From Bin5 sp022827195 (GTDB lineage Bacteria; Chloroflexota; Anaerolineae; Caldilineales; Caldilineaceae), in the NCBI GenBank assembly GCA_965208275.1, contig OZ242331.1, positions 3,720,001 through 3,784,000 of the forward strand: a DNA stretch of 64,000 nucleotides, read 5' to 3'. The notes beneath the pieces are model-generated. The model was not told the DNA's origin, did no database searches, and saw only the letters and a list, made by a program, of their open reading frames with translations. Made by a program: the position numbers and the translations under genes. Shown piece after piece: positions 62,084 to 64,000 of the stretch (position 1 is the first letter of the stretch; the number at the start of each line of letters is the position of its first letter).

Positions 62084-63310
62084 ATGTCAACGATGACAGA
62101 ATATCAGATCACATACTGGCGCGACTTTCCGTCGATGGTCGTGGCGCGGGCAGGACGCAGCGACCGGCATAAGGTCGAACTGCCGGCCCGCTTCCAAGTC
62201 GCGATCGACGAAGCCGCAATGCGAGCCGGCGCAACCGGCACCGATGAATACCTGGACGGCTGGCTCCGTACAGACTGGCAGGAGCAGGCGGGGGATCCTG
62301 GGGAAGTGGCCCAATCCGTCGCCGCGCAATTGGAAGCCGACTATCCCCCCCAACGAATACGCAAGCTCCTGTCCTCGATAACTCCCGACTCTTCCTCCGG
62401 CGGATGGCTGACACCGCGCCCCCATCCGGTGATCGAGCGCCTGCACCGGCACAGCGGCCCCCTCCTGGGCGACGGTGCCATGGCCACGATGCTGCAGGAA
62501 GCCGGCCTCACCGGCGGCGCCGCGCCTGAACTGTGGAATGTGGAGAACCCTGACGCCGTGGAGGCGGTCTACCGCGGCTATGTCGAGGCCGGCTCCCACA
62601 TCATTACCACCAACACCTTCGGCGGCACCACCGCCCGGCTCAAAATGCATGACCTGGAGAACAGACTGGCTGAACTCAATGCAGCCGGCGTTCGGTTGGC
62701 GCGCAAAGTCGCCGACGTGGCCGGCGGCGTACTGGTGGGGGCATCGGTCGGCCCGACCGGCGAACTGCTCGATCCCCTCGGCGTGATGACCATGGACGAG
62801 GCCACGGAGCTCTTCGCCGAACAGGTCGCTGTTATGGCCGAAGCCGGCGCCGACTTCATTCTCACCGAGACCATGAGCGACCTGCAGGAGGTGGAAGCCG
62901 TCGTGCGCGCCGTTGATGAAGCGACCGAACTGCCCGTCGTCTCCATGCTCACTTTCGACACCAACCTGCACACCATGATGGGCGTCAGCCCCAAACAGGC
63001 GGTGGAAACAATGGCCAGCTGGGGCGTTCAGGTAGTCGGCGCCAACTGCGGCAACGGCCCCGACGAGATCCAGACCGTGATGACCGAGATGGTTGCGAAC
63101 CGTCCCCCTGGCGTAGTGCTGTACGCCCAGAGCAACGCGGGCCTGCCGGTTCTGCAGGGTGACGATGTCATCTACGATGGCACGCCGGAAGTCATGGCCG
63201 AATACGCCCGCCAGATGAAGGCCCTCGGCGTAGACGTAATCGCCGGCTGCTGCGGCACGACGCCGACCCACCTGCGTGCAATGCGCGAGGCACTGGAGCA
63301 AAGGGCGTGA
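62084..63310 (+). CDS. Homocysteine S-methyltransferase fused to an N-terminal virulence-factor-type domain
   Basis: The 408-residue protein has two parts. Residues 1-95 (YQITYWRDFPSMVVARAGRS, then VELPARFQVAIDEAAMRAG) match the small conserved 'virulence factor' domain (PF13769-like). Residues 110-408 are a homocysteine S-methyltransferase barrel: LLGDGAMATMLQEAGL, IITTNTFGGTTARL and the zinc cysteines in GANCGNGPDE and AGCCGTTPTHL. It should move a methyl group to homocysteine or a related thiol. The fusion is unusual. The DUF1638 gene follows; DUF1638 genes are often near corrinoid methyltransferase systems. Confidence 0.88.
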   Translation: MSTMTEYQITYWRDFPSMVVARAGRSDRHKVELPARFQVAIDEAAMRAGATGTDEYLDGWLRTDWQEQAGDPGEVAQSVAAQLEADYPPQRIRKLLSSITPDSSSGGWLTPRPHPVIERLHRHSGPLLGDGAMATMLQEAGLTGGAAPELWNVENPDAVEAVYRGYVEAGSHIITTNTFGGTTARLKMHDLENRLAELNAAGVRLARKVADVAGGVLVGASVGPTGELLDPLGVMTMDEATELFAEQVAVMAEAGADFILTETMSDLQEVEAVVRAVDEATELPVVSMLTFDTNLHTMMGVSPKQAVETMASWGVQVVGANCGNGPDEIQTVMTEMVANRPPGVVLYAQSNAGLPVLQGDDVIYDGTPEVMAEYARQMKALGVDVIAGCCGTTPTHLRAMREALEQRA

Positions 63311-63478
63311 GATACGCCGCGACGCCGCAGCCGGCCACATGAAAATGTCGTTACAATAAGGTATACTGCCGGCGGGAGCTCTTTTCACCGATTCAATGAC
63401 CGATGTCTGATTGGGCAGGTAGCCAGAGATGTTTCGACAACTCTTCGCGTTTCATTCTGCTTGCCAAGGAGAACGTGC

Positions 63479-64000
63479 TTGAAAATCGGTATCATCACTT
63501 GCGGCGCCATCGTGCGCGAACTCGTCGCCATCGCCAACCGCCGCGGCTGGGACTATGAACTGACCGCCGTTCCAGCGCAACTGCATAACCGCCCCGAACG
63601 CATCGCCCCGGAGGTGGCCAAAAAACTGGACGCCTGGGCCGGACGCTTCGACCGCATCCTCGTCGGCTACGGCGACTGCGGCACGCTCGGCGCGCTGGAT
63701 TCGCTGTTGGCCCGCTATCCCCACGCCGTTCGCATCCCCGGCCCCCACTGCTACGAATTCTACGGTGGTGCACGCTTTGCGGAACAGGCCGAACGCCAGC
63801 CGGGTACCTTTTATCTGACCGATTTCCTCGCCCGCCATTACGAAGGCCTCGTCATCGAATCACTGGGCCTCGACCGCCACCCCGAACTGCGCGACACCTA
63901 TTTCGGCAACTACAAAGAGTTGCTCTATCTGCGCCAACTATCGGACCAGGACGAGAGCGAACGCGCCCGCGCAGCTTCAGCGCGGCTCGGGTTGGCATAC
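63479..64000 (+). CDS. DUF1638 protein, 5' part (continues past window)
   Basis: The first 174 residues are visible. The TTG start at 63479 is supported by AGGAG at 63467-63471. KIGIITCGAIVRELVAIANR, then LHNRPERIAPEVAKKLD, GYGDCGTLGALDSLLARY and PGPHCYEFYGG are typical of DUF1638. The role is not established; the family is often found beside corrinoid-dependent methyltransferases, which fits the preceding gene. Cysteines at CGA, DCG and HCYE could bind metal. Confidence 0.88.
   Translation, partial: MKIGIITCGAIVRELVAIANRRGWDYELTAVPAQLHNRPERIAPEVAKKLDAWAGRFDRILVGYGDCGTLGALDSLLARYPHAVRIPGPHCYEFYGGARFAEQAERQPGTFYLTDFLARHYEGLVIESLGLDRHPELRDTYFGNYKELLYLRQLSDQDESERARAASARLGLAY

Noticed and set aside
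63352..63367. TACAAT/TATACT boxes before the DUF1638 gene as a promoter
   Set aside because: Neither has a credible -35 partner at the right distance, so I did not list it.
62087..63388. 433-residue frame opposite the homocysteine methyltransferase gene
   Set aside because: Antisense shadow rich in His/Gly/Ala with no domain; the plus-strand gene has complete catalytic motifs.

Overview
This is a high-GC bacterial window with dense gene packing, most genes in short co-directional runs. I see no rRNA, tRNA or CRISPR array. The gene mix points to Chloroflexota, most likely a Caldilineaceae/Anaerolineae-type genome: a Tubulin_2-like protein with a VWA partner, a YqhQ/DUF1385 protein, ThyX, liv-type and BMP-type uptake systems, several Gfo/Idh/MocA oxidoreductases with a phytanoyl-CoA dioxygenase, and short 7-bp tandem repeats before start codons. 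This placement is inference from gene content; there is no marker RNA to confirm it.

Layout. 1-7.7 kb: tail of an acyl-CoA dehydrogenase, a membrane-anchored SLBB/HhH (ComEA-like) protein, an FAD oxidoreductase, the sulfate-activation pair cysD-cysNC, and a lipoprotein with two DsbA-like domains. 8.1-17.4 kb: a three-gene unit of a membrane-anchored VWA protein, a tubulin-like GTPase candidate, and a large two-TM protein that looks like a decayed tubulin-like paralogue. 17.5-24.4 kb: a DUF1385 protein and a branched-chain amino-acid/amide (liv) ABC operon carrying an unrelated DHFR-like gene. 24.8-28.1 kb: ThyX, a nucleotide-sugar dehydrogenase, an IS630-type transposase remnant and a small conserved protein. 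28.2-42.9 kb: an exported protein with a transglutaminase-like membrane protein, a degenerate metallo-beta-lactamase-fold protein, a PH-domain/IMPase/methyltransferase run, a phosphohexomutase, TatD, a polyprenyl synthase, a family 2 glycosyltransferase and HisS.

42.9-55.5 kb is a catabolic stretch: a sugar-permease remnant, a 2-hydroxyacid dehydrogenase, a dimethylglycine/sarcosine dehydrogenase-like flavoprotein with a GcvT-like partner, four Gfo/Idh/MocA oxidoreductases (two of them tandem duplicates), a phytanoyl-CoA dioxygenase-type protein and an aldo/keto reductase. 55.6-64 kb holds a family 4 glycosyltransferase, two small membrane proteins, a BMP/nucleoside-type ABC ATPase with two paralogous lipoprotein receptors but no permease, a homocysteine S-methyltransferase fused to a small N-terminal domain, and the start of a DUF1638 protein. 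The flavoprotein, GcvT-like, homocysteine methyltransferase and DUF1638 genes together suggest methyl-group (C1) salvage from N-methylated compounds.

The strongest candidates for something new are the VWA-tubulin-pseudotubulin unit (8101-17412) and the heptamer-repeat leaders that end at or just before four start codons, where a Shine-Dalgarno sequence would normally sit.
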